From positions 12,219,001-12,283,000 of the forward strand of contig OX387205.1 of NCBI GenBank assembly GCA_947561715.1: DNA of 64,000 bases. The letters run 5' to 3'. This DNA comes from Ascidia mentula (taxonomy: Eukaryota; Chordata; Ascidiacea; Phlebobranchia; Ascidiidae). A model generated the notes under the pieces. The model did no database searches. It was not told the origin of the DNA and was given only the letters and a program-made list of their open reading frames with translations. A program made the position numbers and the translations under genes. Of the stretch, positions 43,947 through 58,900 are shown in pieces (the first letter of the stretch is position 1; each line of letters opens with the position of its first letter).

Positions 43947-46900
43947 GTAAGATATAGAACTGATTTATCAACAAGTAGCTTTCGTACTGTAATTTGAATG
44001 CGTGGCATAATACTGGCAATGTAGCAGCACGAAATGTTTGCCCGTTGATACTTTATATACTGTTTACACTGAAAAGCTCTTTTCTAAAAGGGTTGCATGT
44101 CACCAAAACTACACTGTTGAAGATTTGACAAGGGAACAAACAACGCATTAAATCTTGTTTTATTGCTTCGTATTTGCACGTAGTACACTACATGTAGGGG
44201 GTGTTGTCGCTGATCAGGCGAAAAGTGGATGGAAAGAATTTGGTCCGAGCGTCTTTGAATAGCTTTACAAGCGCAAAACACACAAAAGAAAGGGGCGGTT
44301 GGGATTTAATGACTGAAAGCATCCACAAAACAACCAATAAACGTATGCACCTAGTAGGAAAAAAGGTGCGCAGCGACGTTGCACAAAACACATCGATTGT
44401 GTCTTTGTCAAACAAACGAAAACCGTGATATTGTTAAAGATTGAAATATATGTGGTTAAAGAACACCGAAGATGTTCAATCGATTTATTGATCACGCTTA
44501 TCTAGTTCGTCTGGTTAAGCGTCCACCTAATTTATGACCGGTCGGAGGCCAGCCAGTGGATTTGCGACGATTTCGGAAAAGTACAATTGCATTATCCTTT
44601 CCAAAATACGTTTTAACCCGCTTCGCTCTTTTGCGAACCTCATATCGATTTTGGGCCCTGTCCGATGATTTCATGTGAGATGAAGTTTTCTTTGACAGCC
44701 ATGATCTTTAAAGGTTTTGCAAAACTGCCTAAATATGTTTGCAAATTTTAGCAAAATTATCTTTATCATGTTATTACAGCAGACTTGCTGTATAGCGATG
44801 TCGTACCAAGGCTCGGAAACATGCTTTTCTCTTTAAGAGACAAATTAAGTTAAATTAAATGTTAAGCGCCAGGGGAATTTTGTTTCTGAAATCCTTCTCA
44901 CCACACGCAATACACAAAATATATGAATAAGTTTCTAACAAGGCTCTGAATTTCAACCTGGCACGTACGCCTGTTGGCATCGCGTTTGTCGGAAATTGTT
45001 GGTTGAAATTTGAGACAGGCGTTCCTACTCTTTTCACCGAATGTTTGCGGATGTCGACTGAACTGCAGTCACTTAGCGAACGTCGGTGCCGCGAGAGTCA
45101 GGCAAGTGGGATCCTGCTGACTGTGATCTCGAAATGGCCTTAAATTTAAACCCTAAATGATTCAACGTGTGGTGAGTATGACCGTGGCTCAAAATCCAAT
45201 TGAAGTGTTTCAAGTCATTTCCAAACGGTATTAAGGAAACTATTTACGTGCAATCAATGCACTGACGAAACCCTTTAACTCGTACAACCCCAATGGAGTC
45301 TGATAGCTTTGACTTGTTGGAAATGCACAACTCAAAAGTAGTGGATGCCTATTTTACGATTCACTCAGCAAACACACAATATTTGAAGAGACTCGTTTCC
45401 AGTATTTTGATATGCTATCACGCTAAACCGTAATCCGTGGCAACCTCTAAATACTTTATTAATAACCCCTGCTGTCGAAATATGGTTATGCATTGTGCAA
45501 TGAATCCTGAAAACACGCAAAGTTATACAGAAGCATGGCATAGCGTTGTTACAACGCATATAAAAACACATTGCGACCTGCAACCTAAAACCTAATCAGT
45601 AGGAGCAAAATTCCGAAAACTCCTGAGGTGTCTGCGACTTCCCTAACTTCATTACATGGGGTCCTCCAGGGCAAAGATGTTAAGAACCACTGCGATAAGC
45701 CCTATAGGGGTATTGATTCTTTACCATTTCATTGGAAGGTGTTCAATGCAGCCGAAGAGTGTTCAAAACAGTTCAAAAACGAAGCAGACCCCGGTAAATT
45801 GCAAGATAGACATAAAACAGGGGAATATTTACCTACAATCATTTATGATTTATGAGCGACCGTCTCAAGTCAGTTGAGAAAACCGACATGAGGGTTTAGG
45901 CGATGACACAGGGAAGCCCTTGAGTGGCTGCTCGTCAGCGATGAGTTACCCGCCAAGTAAACACCAGGCGCTGTTGAACGGTTACGGTCCTTATTGTAAG
46001 CAAACAGTTATGTGGGTGAAACCCCGTTCATCTACGAATTGCTTTATGGCCTTTTCTGTTTAAGCAAGTGGAATGCTATTTCGAGTTTTGGGGTTTTGTA
46101 ATTTTTTCTTTGATGCGTTTTTGCGCGTGATAATCTTGCTTGAGTTCAGCATTACACAAGTTCCGCAAAGAAATGAAAACGTGCAAACAATAAAATTGGG
46201 CCACCTGCCGCAAAGAGTGTGTTTTTCATGTTTGAAGTACAACACAAACGTTCTTAATTAGTCACCATAATCGACAAAAAATCTCGGTGAAATTTCCCCG
46301 AAGCTTTCAAAGAAACGCACTAATAGATCGACGGAGAAACGCGTGTTTGCTCAGTCTGACGAGTATAATCTACCACGCGCAAAAAAGTCCCGAGATTTTG
46401 ATCAGTTGTCATTATGTATCCATTAAATTACCCACATTCAAGTAAACTAATTTTCAATGCAGATACGCCACCCGCTGCTCCCATGAGTTTCACGTCACCG
46501 CAAGTTTTCGCCAACGCATCTCGTACTCCATTAACACGATGTGGCCCAGACCTATTCCAGTGTTGGGACGGAACTTGTCTGCCCCGTGAAATGTTTTGTG
46601 ACGGGTACACGGATTGTGAGGACGAATCGGATGAGGCGATGTTCATCAATATCGAAAACCTGGTCATGGTTCCGTGTATTCCTATCGACCGACCAGACGG
46701 CCGCAGGTTCCATATTGCGAAGTTTAACGAGCCGCAAACATGTGGTTCCCTGACCACGATAAACCATACAACGAGTTTGAAAAAGCTTCATTGCAATTTT
46801 AAAGACAAAAAATAGATCTTACGACATTTAAATAAAACTGGGGAAATCTTGTCTTATACTTTCGCGCCTCCTAGTAAGCTTAAATTTACTCGAATAGGAA

Positions 46901-49900
46901 ACAACAATAAATAGAAAATTAAAACCATATTGTTGTTAAAACATAAAATGACTCTTTAAATAAATTGTTACAGACGCTGTCAGGCATACTTTATTGCTGA
47001 ATACTGCTCTCCTGGCAAACTTTCTTTTCTCGACGTTTCTCGACGTTTCGGCTGTTATACAGTAGCCTCCATCAGGGGGATGAAGTTTGCCACAAGAGCA
47101 GTATTCAGCAATAAAATCACATCTGACTAAAGTGGTATTGACACAACGCCACAAACAAACAAATAATCTAGCGAGCCATGTTATGACAACAATATGTTGT
47201 TTTTTCTGAAGCTATTGTTCGTTGTGGAACAACAATTGGATCTGCGACGGCCAGAGCCACTGTATTGATGACATGGATGAAATGTGTGCAGACATGTGTC
47301 CGGATTTACCGGCCGCTTATGTGTGCAACGGTTACCCAAACTGTCCAGGTAAACAGTCATTTTCATCAGTAACCTATCGAGACATTTCTTATGCTTTGTC
47401 TTTGTAATTAGTCCAAGGTAACAAGTTATGATCTAAATTTTTTACGTATACTTGTTTAATAACTTTCTTTTGTAACAACTGTTTTCATTGTTTCGTGCAA
47501 ACAATCGGCATTAATGGGTTACGTCGAAATATCGATGTTTAGTTATGTTTTAGAAAACATATTTCGCTGACAAGGCATTATTAACTTCCAATGCTGTGAA
47601 GCAGAAACAAAAAAACTAAGTTATGCTCCCGCAAAAGTCTATAGGCACGTACACAGAAATTAAAAAGTAAAACGTATAAAATGGCCTGCCAATAAAACAA
47701 CACTGAAAAAAATTAAAATCAATTCTGTCAATTAAAACTTTGGGTCCTGACAAAACTCTTGTGATGACACTGAAGTGAGCACAAAATAAAAAAACATTGC
47801 AACAAGAAAGGTAAACGAACGTCGCGGGGCCTGCAGGCGAATGCGGTGCAAACGATAACACTGCGCAAATGATAATACCATGCAATCGGGAAGGCATGAA
47901 CAAAAGATTTGCAACGCTGCATCTTTTGCAACGAAAACAAAGAAAACCATAAACTGTACGGGCAGAAAAAAAATAAAACGACTGTAAATCTTTAAACAGG
48001 AAGGCCTTCCTTAGTATGTCGCAGATTCAGATTGATTTTATTATTCTGCAATACATTATGAACAATCGCATTGACAAAGAAGGTGTTTACATTGTTCATG
48101 TACCGAGAACCAATTCATGTACCTAATCGTAACTCCGTATAGCACAAACGCATTACATAAAGGATGTAGTTTCTTTGCATCTTATCTTTGCATTTATGTT
48201 TAGTAGTTCATTGGATTTTTGAGTTACTTCTGTTATTATTGCAGTCTTATGTGATATATCTGAGAGTTAAGTATCAAAAACTGTTAATCGAGACAGAAAG
48301 TACTGTTTTTCACCTAGTGGCGACAATCTAACAGTTTTACTTGTCGCCAGATGGCAGTGACGAGGAAAACTGCAGGGTGTTCTCATGCGGTGAGGATTCA
48401 AACGTCACGGTACTCGCGGGTCAACTTTGCAATGATATATTCGACTGTCCTGATTGGAGGGATGAGTGTCTTCCAAGCTGTAAAGACTGCTCATATTGCG
48501 GTGGCGTAAGTGTTGCAAATAATTGTGTTACTTTGCCTTGGCTAATTTTTCTTGACCTCGGTAAATGGCAAGTGTTTTCTAAATAACACTTCCAGAACCG
48601 AGATTTTTTAAGTAAAAATATTTCGTCGACAGTTTGTGAGTTTACCAGGATTTTATTTAGGTTCAAGGTTGTCTTGGCGCATATATGCAACAATTTCATT
48701 ACGCGCATGTTAGCAACAAATTTCATTACGCGCATGTTAGCAACAAGGCAGGGTCACACCCAAGCGAGAGTCCTTAATTGGCGGTTATCGCATATAGATC
48801 ATTGCCTTCACTGCTTCAAAGTCATTTGGCCACAATGTCATGACTGCGATGCCACTGGCTTTATTAATTTTAATAGAAAGTGCATTGGGCTATTGCAGTA
48901 TTACACTAATTTTCTGTGAATATGTGCGCAACAACAACTTGCGTTCTTGTGTTTGTGTTAGAATGACAATTTTAATCCCAGGTATTCGATATTTGCGAAA
49001 ACAACGAAATATGTCAGACCGCGGGACCTTTCTGTAAGTTTTGTGCCGACGAGCAATCGCTCTACGAGGTCGGAAAGGTAAACAACGATATACTGTGTAT
49101 GTTGCTTCACCGACGAAAACATCAGATATCTTTTGTTTTGCACACAGATGTGCGACGGAATCGTGCATTGTCCAGATGCGAGCGACGAATTGTTCTGCAA
49201 CCGAACTTACACGTGTGGAAGCGGCGAAACAGTGAGTTTCCGCAGCGATTGAAATGTATATGAGGTTTCATTTGTTTAACCCTTTTTCTGACATAGATAT
49301 TCCTTGCGGCAATATGTGACGAGTTTCCCGATTGTTTGGACGGAAGTGACGAAATGATATGCTCATCATGTTCAAACAACTCAAAGTAACCACCAATAAA
49401 GTGCATACAAATGACTTCTAGAATTTTTCTACAGGAAAAAAACTCAACAAATCTTATTACCTGTTAGCAATAAAGTCAATGATGTTTTTTAATAAGCTAA
49501 CTTGTCCACTATTTCGACTTATTAGGTCTTATTGGTTTAGCTTTGAAAATAGGTCGGAACAGTGACTCTGTCTGCAGATCAGTAAAATGATTATTGGTTT
49601 TATTGCCTATGCATGATTTTTGTGACGAAGGACCTGGCGCCCTCTTGATTTTAGCATTTGCTTGACTATATTGTTTTCACCTTGGCTTGTCTCCGCAGGT
49701 TTGCACCTACTTTGGTACCAACTTCATTTTGCGGCGAAAAATGGCCCTGTCAGTTTGCAAAATGATATTTACTGCCATTTTTAGCTGAATATCGAAGTTG
49801 TGCAATCTGAAAATGTATTTCTGCACAATAACTACCATGGTCTTTTTGACAGAGTTATACCAAATATTCAGTTTTGTGACGGAATCAACGACTGCGGTGA

Positions 49901-52900
49901 CCATTCCGACGAATGTAGTAACCAATGCCCGTCCAAATGCAAGTATGTTTCCGTGTTATAGAGTTAGAATGGTTATATGTGAATATGCGTGCAAACGTGT
50001 AAATGTTTATTGAACTTCAATAATGCTGTATAAACCTAAATATTAAAAACTGGCCAGAAATTCAGTCGCGTGATGTTGGTGTTAGATTTATTTGCGGATC
50101 CGGCGAATGCATCGCCAGAAGCAGCTTCTGTGATGGAATAATTGATTGTGAAGATGGGAGTGACGAGAGATCAGGCAACATAACCTCCACTCCTCACATC
50201 ATGTGCGACAACATTAAAAACCACCACGAAGCCTCGTGTCTTCTGCAACAGGTAGACCAATATGTGCTTTACACGAAGGTTTTACCGACCTAATGGTGTA
50301 CACTGTATACATGCCAATGTATCGAGCACAAAGGTTTCATCTCTAAGATGACACACATACGAAAGTGACATACACCAATAATTATAACTTTTAAACACTC
50401 CAAAACACAATTTATCGCGGTTTACGCAAAATTTGTCGACTTTGCATACGTTTTGTGGTCAATTGGTTTAGTTCGATTACACACCGATCATGCGATAGGG
50501 TTGATAAGCTTATTGCACAGATAACCCTAAATGCAATCCAACTATATCTCTCACTAGTGGGGTGTGTTATATTGACGGTTATAGAACAATTACAATCGGA
50601 CTATTGCAACGACCATGTAGCTGTCGTTTTGTTCACTCGGTGAAAGTGTGTTGCACACTTGTGATAAGTTTTTCTCGCACAAACAGGATTCGTGGCTCTG
50701 CGACCTCGTTGATCACTGCCACGGTCGTGTGGACGAGTGTCAGCCAGATTGTCACAAAGCATCATTTTGGTGTGACGACGGAAAGTGCATCAGCGTCGAG
50801 TCCTTTTGCGATAACTTCCTCGGTGGGTATTTGCAATTGCATTTTTGTTTGTGACAGATAACAGCTGCAGAGACAGTTGAAAGAATTTAAGACAAACAAT
50901 ACCAAGCCGCAGTACGAAGAAAGTGTATATGATGTTCTTACGGTTAAATATGTCAAATATGTTTAAAACCTTAATGTTTAGAAATCATGTATTTGCCTAA
51001 TATTGAATTGCGTTACCATACGCGAGGAAAGGGTTTCAAGACCAAAGGCTCAAAACACATAGTAACACCGCTAACTGTTTGAATTATGCCTACAGACTGC
51101 GAGGATGGCACAGACGAAGCGCAGTACACCGGCAGTTCCGACCAGTTTATTTGCGAGACTCCGTTTCAGTACGGGCACGCATGTGCATTGGACAACAACC
51201 ACCCCTGGGTGTGCGACGGACTCGTTCATTGCACAAACAGAAGCGATGAATGCCTTTCAGATTGCGAAGCTTCGTTCATATGCGGATCCGGAGAGTGCAT
51301 AAAGAGGGATTGGGTGAGTTTGATTGGTGACTGAACCTGGACAATTCGCAGGATAAATCCGACAGAGGGTTTGGATTAGAACGTGAAGTTTGACACCACA
51401 TCATGTGCAAGTCCTTTGTAGTTTTGTGTGTTTAAATTCGGTTCGTATTGAAACCAAGTGTTATATCCACAAGATGATTTCCTAAACAAAATCAGTGGAA
51501 AATCCCAAGTCGTTTGTCTTACAGTGTTTTTTGACATATTAATTTTGCCTACTTACAGGCATTATAGGCACACTAAATTATTGTGTATAAGCTGCAGACA
51601 GATGGCCACTGTTTCGACCTAAAAGGTCTCATCAGTGCAGCTGGTGTGACTATAAGACGACTTTGCTGACCAAACGGCCAAGCAAAGACTTCCACTTTGT
51701 GGTGACTATACAATCACCGTCATCCGTTGGGCACTAAACTAGGTGCAACCTTACGGAGAAAACAAGGTGGAAACACTACGGCCAAGCAAGCTCAACCAAT
51801 AGTGCCGTCAGGCCCCGTGATGAGACCTTTTAGGTCGAAACAGTGGCCATCTGTCTGCAGCTTATACACAATTCATATTATTGGCTCCTCATTGCTTAAC
51901 ACTAAATTATGTCACCAGGTCTTTATTGGCCTTAAAGCTAACAGGAGAGTCTTGTAACGTAAACTTTAACCTATGATTCCTTAATATGTTTTTTTAAGTC
52001 AAATTGTCACAAAATGACAATGAATCAGTTAATCAGCGCGTAACCGAGTTTCTTTGCCGTTTACCAACATCAAACGGGCGTTTTATGTACGTGGGTCCGA
52101 AATGTAAATATTAGCAACTGATTCATTGTCATTTTGAGGCGAATTGACTTTAAAAAGTATGGTTTTCGCACTCATACATCTAAAACATTATAAAATTGAT
52201 ACTTTTGCCGCGGAATTTAGGATGCGGTCTGATTCTCAGAATTATTTCGCCCTCAGGCAAAGTATCGACAAATTACTTTCTACCACCAGGACACTATTTT
52301 ACTTGGCTACATTGGCTTAGCGCTCAAAATCTGCAAATCAGTAGGGAAGTAATTTTGATGCAACAATGCTTGACGCGTAAGTGCTGGAGGTCGGACGGAA
52401 CAGACACAAAAATTAATGATAACTCGTTTTATCTCTCTAATAACCAATCTTGTATTTGTTAAATACGATGCATTTGAACAGATATGCGACGGCGACAATG
52501 ACTGTGATGACGGTAGTGACGAACACACAGACAAGAGCGAAGCGTTTTCTTGCACGAAAACACGCCATCCACTGACAAGGACTTGTCTGCTTCCTTTGTC
52601 GATTGTTAAGGACAACGTTAGCGACTGCGACCGCGACATGGATTTGTTTGGACGCGCGATGGAGCTAGAGGGCGACATCGACCCGGTTGGTGAAATTTGT
52701 TTGACTCCATTTAACTTTGCTTTCGTGATTTGCGAGAACCTATTATTATTGAAAATAAGTATTAGGTATGGATGGACAAATTAAACTGATTTCCTTTTTA
52801 GGTATTTTTTTGCAATACCCAGTAGCATCTTACCTTATTTCTGAAAAAGTCTTTAGTTTGTAGGCAAGGAAATTGGCTTGCGAAACCGTCCACCATTACC

Positions 52901-55900
52901 ACATGGCAAGTTAGACATATTTGTTATTGAAAAACACAAAATGTTTGTTCAAAAAAATGGCGAACGTCGCAACAACCCAGCGGCAGTTCTGGCATATGAA
53001 TTCTCAAAAACTTTCATCGCCCAACTGCGCAACATAAACGCTTCGTTAGATGGGCCGTGCTTGCGTCGTGACTCATCAAGGTCAAAACGCGAGCAGCGCA
53101 TCACACGTCTCTTATCATCGGCTACATGTATGAGTCAGCCGACCAAGTAACATTCAACTCCAGGCAGATGACATTAAATAAGCACATACGGGGGCGTATA
53201 ACAGAATGCATCTCACTGAAATGCAATATGGAAAACACGCGGTTGACGTTGGCAAAAAAATTCAACATTGCGGTCCTGTACGTTTGCAAAATCCCCGTAG
53301 GCCGTATAATACATTATGATTCATCGCGTCTTTGGTTTGGAAAAGGTCGGTTGCAATCGGAATTGCACAAGAATAGCCCAAAATTACAGATCGGTCAACA
53401 TTAGACTTTTCGCACGCATTCCAAAGGTTAAAAAACTGAAAGATGTCTAAACATTGCAAAATTAGCATCACGGGATTGTTTCGCAAATCTGTTTGAAAAC
53501 CAAAGCGGCGCGTGGGTGATTTCCAAATTAATTAGACCAGCAATCACGTATGATTCAAAACATACATGAATCACATTCAGAGCGAAAAGCAAGTAATCCT
53601 CACATCAACACAAAAAAATCCAATTATAATCGCGCTCTTAAATCATAGGAATTTTTACATTTAAAATCATAGCAACCTTTTGCTTATCTGTCATACGTTT
53701 TGTCTGCAACAATTGCGGAGGAATATGTTGTTTTTAGAACCATAGAGATTTGCGTCTTTGCCACGTCGTAACGCAACCGCACATACTCCAGAACTACCCG
53801 GGCAAGTGTCCGCTCGCTAACAGGTTGTGCCGGAATTCCAGAACAAGGCAAACGACGCGTGATTGGCTGGCTGCGTTGCACTGCAGATCAAGCGATAAGG
53901 ACGCTTAGCGGCAGAAGTGGATCGTTGTCCGGTCCGCAACGACTATCGGCCGAAAGAAGATCGCGGCCACCCCCCGAGGCCATCATTGCGGTCCACGATA
54001 GGCATCGGCGCCTACTGGCCTGGCCCTGAGATCTGTTGGGCAAATTTGACCAAACCACGCTGACCCCAGGATCAGTACGAAATTTTTCGCAACCGTTTTT
54101 AAACGCAAAGGCGCTTGTTCGGCACCGATTTGACGGTTGAGTTGGTCGCTTAGGTCGCCCGAGCACATCAAAGACTGCTTGAGCGCCGTTTGGGAATGTA
54201 ATATTAGAGAAATTGCGACGCCACGGGCGTAAAATTTGCCCACAGTGTCGCGCTTGCTGACATTTCCTTCCCTTGTCAGCGATAATTTGAAGACAATGAT
54301 TGGATTCGGTTGTCAGTGTACAACTACCTGTGTCCCAACCATTACAGGTTGATTTCTGGTATCACTTTTTATACAGTTCACTGTGTGACACGCTCGTTTA
54401 CACATTTAAGCCAAATTTGGAAAAAAAATGCATGTTATGTAGTTGTGGCTTACTGTTTACAGACAAACGAGGTCCTTTCAAATCCTGATACCTTGACTGG
54501 ACATGCTTACTTTCGATGCAAGGGAGAGAAAAGGATTATACCAGGTAAATGCTAACGAAAGATCGTTGACGCCATAAACTGGTTACAATGATCTATGCCT
54601 AATATCATTAGCACTATACTACAGTAAGTATTATTTACACGTGTGACTTGTTACATAAGATTTGTGTCAATTTGTTTGCAGCATACCTTATTGTCGTGCT
54701 AAAAAATGTCCTAACATGTAGTCAAAAAAACATTTGGTGACAAATTGAAAGTAATTTTTATGTTACATATTAGGAGAGAAGCAATGTGATGGCAATTTTG
54801 ACTGTCTTCTGCTTTCGGATGAGTGCATGTGCGAACATTCGCCACAGCTTTGCTCGAGGCTTTGTTACGGCACCGATTCGACACTAGTTGGCGACAAAGA
54901 ACCGTGTCAAACATGTGACGTAGGCCAAGTGGAATGCGGCGGCCAATGCATTTACAGGCATCAAGTAAGTCTGCTAATCGTGCTTCAGGTAAAAGGTATT
55001 GTGTACAATAAATAATGTTTTTGTGTACCTAAAATCGTATTTTTTAAAAAAATGGCTCTCTATTGAGTACCGTTGATGCTAATATGAGTTGCAATTCTTG
55101 ACCAAGTTTCTGTATCTCCGACATAATGCCTTCGCTTTGTACAACAGGTTTGTGACGGGCAGCATGACTGTGCAGACGGTTCTGATGAGAATGCCTGTAT
55201 GTCGGTTATCCAATGCGCAAGTGGCGAGCAAGACCACTGCAAACCAAACTTTACATGTCACTCCGTCAGTAAGTTTTCCTATTTTTTTGTTACCCCGAGG
55301 CATGTTTGATCGAATTATCGCATGCCAGTAGTAAGGACAACGACAAAACGGTTTAAATCCTTTTTGGACCTTATATATAGTTTTATTTATGTCATCTTCG
55401 GAATTAGATGCTTGATTTTGCGAAATATTTTTAATTATTGCCCAAGATAGTATGTTGCAGTCGAAGTGACATACTATCAATCAATCATTCAACGACAACA
55501 TGATTAACTTTGTCAATTATTGTCTGTTCACTGGAATTTTCCCATGATGATGCTTAATTTTATCCAGAAAAGGATAAAAACCAGAACCAAACTGCACTGC
55601 ATTGCGATGGGAGGCCCGAATGCAAGCACTATGAAGACGAATGTGATTCTTGTCCGGAACCTTTGCCCGCATTTTGTCAGCGCGTTAATCACCAACCACT
55701 GCTTGGCCTGTAAGATTGCTTGGAAATGTGGCTGCATTTTGCAAAATAGATGGCCCCGGAATTCGCAATTACTAGGATGAAGGGATAACTGTGTTGTATC
55801 CTGCAGACTAAATTATTGGAATGTATTTTTACTTAAGATTATATCAAGAGTTCCTTACTGATAACGAAAAAAGTCCTTCCGTCCTTAAAAATCATGACAG

Positions 55901-58900
55901 TGTTATCTGTACCACGGGGACAGTCTTATTACACCTAGAGTTTATTTATTGCATAATATTTTCAAAAAGATAGATCCAAATATTTTCAAAAGATAGATCC
56001 CCCAAACACTACGTTTTAACAACAATAACAACAACAACAACAACAACCTAAATACTACGTTTTGGATTCAAAATGTCAACGTATGTTGTGGCTTTCCAGG
56101 AAATTCTATTCCTGTGACACCGGGGGTGTGTTGCTGCCTGCTTCCGACGTGTGTGATGGATTGTCACTCGATTGTCCGGACGGAGGCGATGAACTGGATT
56201 GTCCCCATCGCATTTATTGCAACAGCTCGGCTAAACTTAAGGAATTAAGAGAAAATGGCGGCCCTGTACACATTTCCATGTCGCAGGTAATTTGCGATTA
56301 GTTGACTGTCTAGTTTGATTTAAAAACAATAGAATACCTTTCAAAAACAAATGCAGTGAAATCGTATTGAAAACAAATAAAGTGTTGTTAAATTTACGAC
56401 CTCAGTTATATTTCTTAAATGGTCAGTTGCCCTTTGATTTGAAAGTGGTGTTGCGATGTTTGCAATGGGTCAGTTTTATATATAACACAAGGACACACAA
56501 ATTAGTACCAAGATAATGTTTGTATTCATCACTATGGCAGCGATTTGACTATTTGAAAGTTGCAAGTTTAAAACAATGAAAGCTGTTTGTTTTGAAACCA
56601 AGATCTGTGACGGCAAGATCGACTGTAAAAACCAGATGGACGAGGCAAACTGCAGTGGTCACTTCTACTGCGAATCTGGTAAACCAAACTCCAACCCAAT
56701 AGCAACTACCTTTTTTAACAAACAACCAAAATTCAGGCCAGCCCCTTTTCGTCCCGATTCGCAGCAAAACGGACGGCAAAGCCGACTGCATTGACGGAAG
56801 TGACGAGTGCCCTTCTAGCAGCTTTAGTGATGACGTATTTGCGTCACGTGAACACATGATACGTGATACAGCCCTGCGACACCTTATATGGGTTATGGGC
56901 GGCCTTGCGATCATTGGTAAGTGCTGCTTGTGATCTGTTTGATTAAACAGAAAGCATTTATCAAGCTTAACGAAACGTAACTTACGGAAAATATGCTTGC
57001 TGGCATCAGGATACGGTTTAAGTATGTTTTTACTGGAAAGTGTATGTCAAATACTTAAGTACCTTTGGTGTGGCCCAGTACAAACTTCACAAAACACATC
57101 GAATTTTTTTCAAATTAACTTTTTTTTTCAGGAAACCTAGCTGTGCTGGGCGAAACACTCTACGATCTTCTGCTGTCGAAAGACCGCTTTAAAAACAAAC
57201 GACCTTTCGCCAAGGTCAACCACGTGCTAGTTCTCAACCTAGCCACAGCTGATCTTCTCATGGGCGTCTACCTTGTAATTCTCGGCTCTGTTGCTGCATC
57301 CACCTCCGGGAGCTATTGTTTGGAGGACAAGAGCTGGAGGAGTTCGCTGTCTTGTTCCGTACTCGGAGCCGTTACCATAGTTTCCTGTGTGACGTCTGTT
57401 CTCATGTTGGTAATCCTGACGTCATACCGGCTTTACGGTGTCGTCCGACCATTCAAGGGTCAACACGTCAGCTATTTGACGGCTTTGATGTTTGCTTTTC
57501 TGGCGTGGTGCGTCGCTTTGCTGCTAGGTATAGTTGAAAAAGTGGTGCAATCAAAACAGCAGCGGATGTGATTCGAATATGTTTGTTTATTACAGCACTC
57601 CTCCCTATTGCTGAACCTTTGTCGTCTCGCTTCGTTTCACACGCTTGGATACGTCACAATCCATACTTTGTGAGCGACGTCGTGGATCGTCCGACTCTTC
57701 GGGAATTTGCAAGAAGACTGCCCCTGTTTTACGCACACGACGTCGAGACTCTTGCCAATATCACAGTTTTAAATGAGGTAAGGTCCCAAACTTACAGGCA
57801 CACCAATGCGATGATTGTGGCGCGTAGTTAACGTTTTAGGGTTGCGTGCATGACAATACTGAAACAGAAAATAACATTGGTAAGTTTTTGTTGCAACCAA
57901 TGATCAGATAAATCATACCGAAAAATGTTTGACCATTTATCACGTTAGCACACAATGTGGAGTGCTGAATTGTCTTTGTCGCATACAAACAGGTCTATGG
58001 CAAACACAATATAGTGTAACGAGAAGGCGTTGACTATTCGTAATCGGATAACGAGGGCAAACAAAATACATGGATTCTAGAGGAAACCGGCAAACCCTAG
58101 CCAATGAGAAACAACTTAATACGTAGGCGAATTGACATTTGCTTACGCCATAGTCTTGAAACGTTTAATCGGTGGCGTACAGTGGTATTAGTGGTCTTCG
58201 TTACACCACCTTAAGGTCGGGAATACGGCTAGTTGGGAATTTTCACCTCGCCGTATTGTCTCATCACGTATTGGGCATACGCAACAAAAGAGTAAGTTCT
58301 CCCACTCAATATGCGTCACTCCGCCGATTTGCGTCTGCGTTTGCCGGGAGCGTTACATTTGGCTTTATGGTCTCTGGGCACATTTAATGAAACCGACGTA
58401 ACGACGGAAATAGCTGCACACGTAGTTGTGACCAATGAAACTCTGATTTCCAATGAAACAATAGTTTCGTAAAACGGACAATTCGTGAACCGTATACTTT
58501 CACTTCAAGGATTTCAACGACAGAAATCCTTTTCGCGTAACCTGCATAAGAAAACATGTGACAAAATAAATAATAATAAAACAAAAAATTACCCATTTCC
58601 ATTAGCTCAACAAAAATCACAGGTTTCGCGAAAGTTTTGTAGTTTAGCAACGTTGCATGTTACGCAACGCTTACAATAGTGTGACTATAGTTGCTCGTCC
58701 AAACATTAGGTAAAAATGTAACTAAACAATGATTTACTTGGACCGAGTTACTTTGATTTATTATATTTATGCGGCTTCTTAAACTTTCGGGGAGCGCGAC
58801 ATTAAAACTATTTCCATCAACCAGATGAAAACAGTCGGTGCATCGTGGAAGGAAATAGAGGCAACGATGCAAGCAATATTCGGAAGAGATTCGATTCGGG

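Larger units (their letters stand above)
46463..56815 (+). other. LDLa ectodomain of the GPCR (about 18 modules)
   Basis: Repeated LDL-receptor class A patterns with the Ca2+-binding CDGxxDCxDGSDE core. Examples are [13 protein letters not shown] (46.6 kb), [13 protein letters not shown] (49.2), [13 protein letters not shown] (49.3), [13 protein letters not shown] (50.1), [13 protein letters not shown] (52.5), [13 protein letters not shown] (55.2), [13 protein letters not shown] (56.6) and [12 protein letters not shown] (56.8). Many modules are split by introns just before the CDG turn. Alternate modules are a shorter variant (W-V/L-C-DGxxHCxxxxDEC) lacking part of the fold. LDLa domains bind basic ligand patches via Ca2+-fixed acidic residues. 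Confidence 0.88.

Noticed and set aside
51818-51871. Calling the 51.6-kb cores active hammerheads
   Set aside because: The base at the cleavage position would be G and no close stem I forms, so only the core is conserved.
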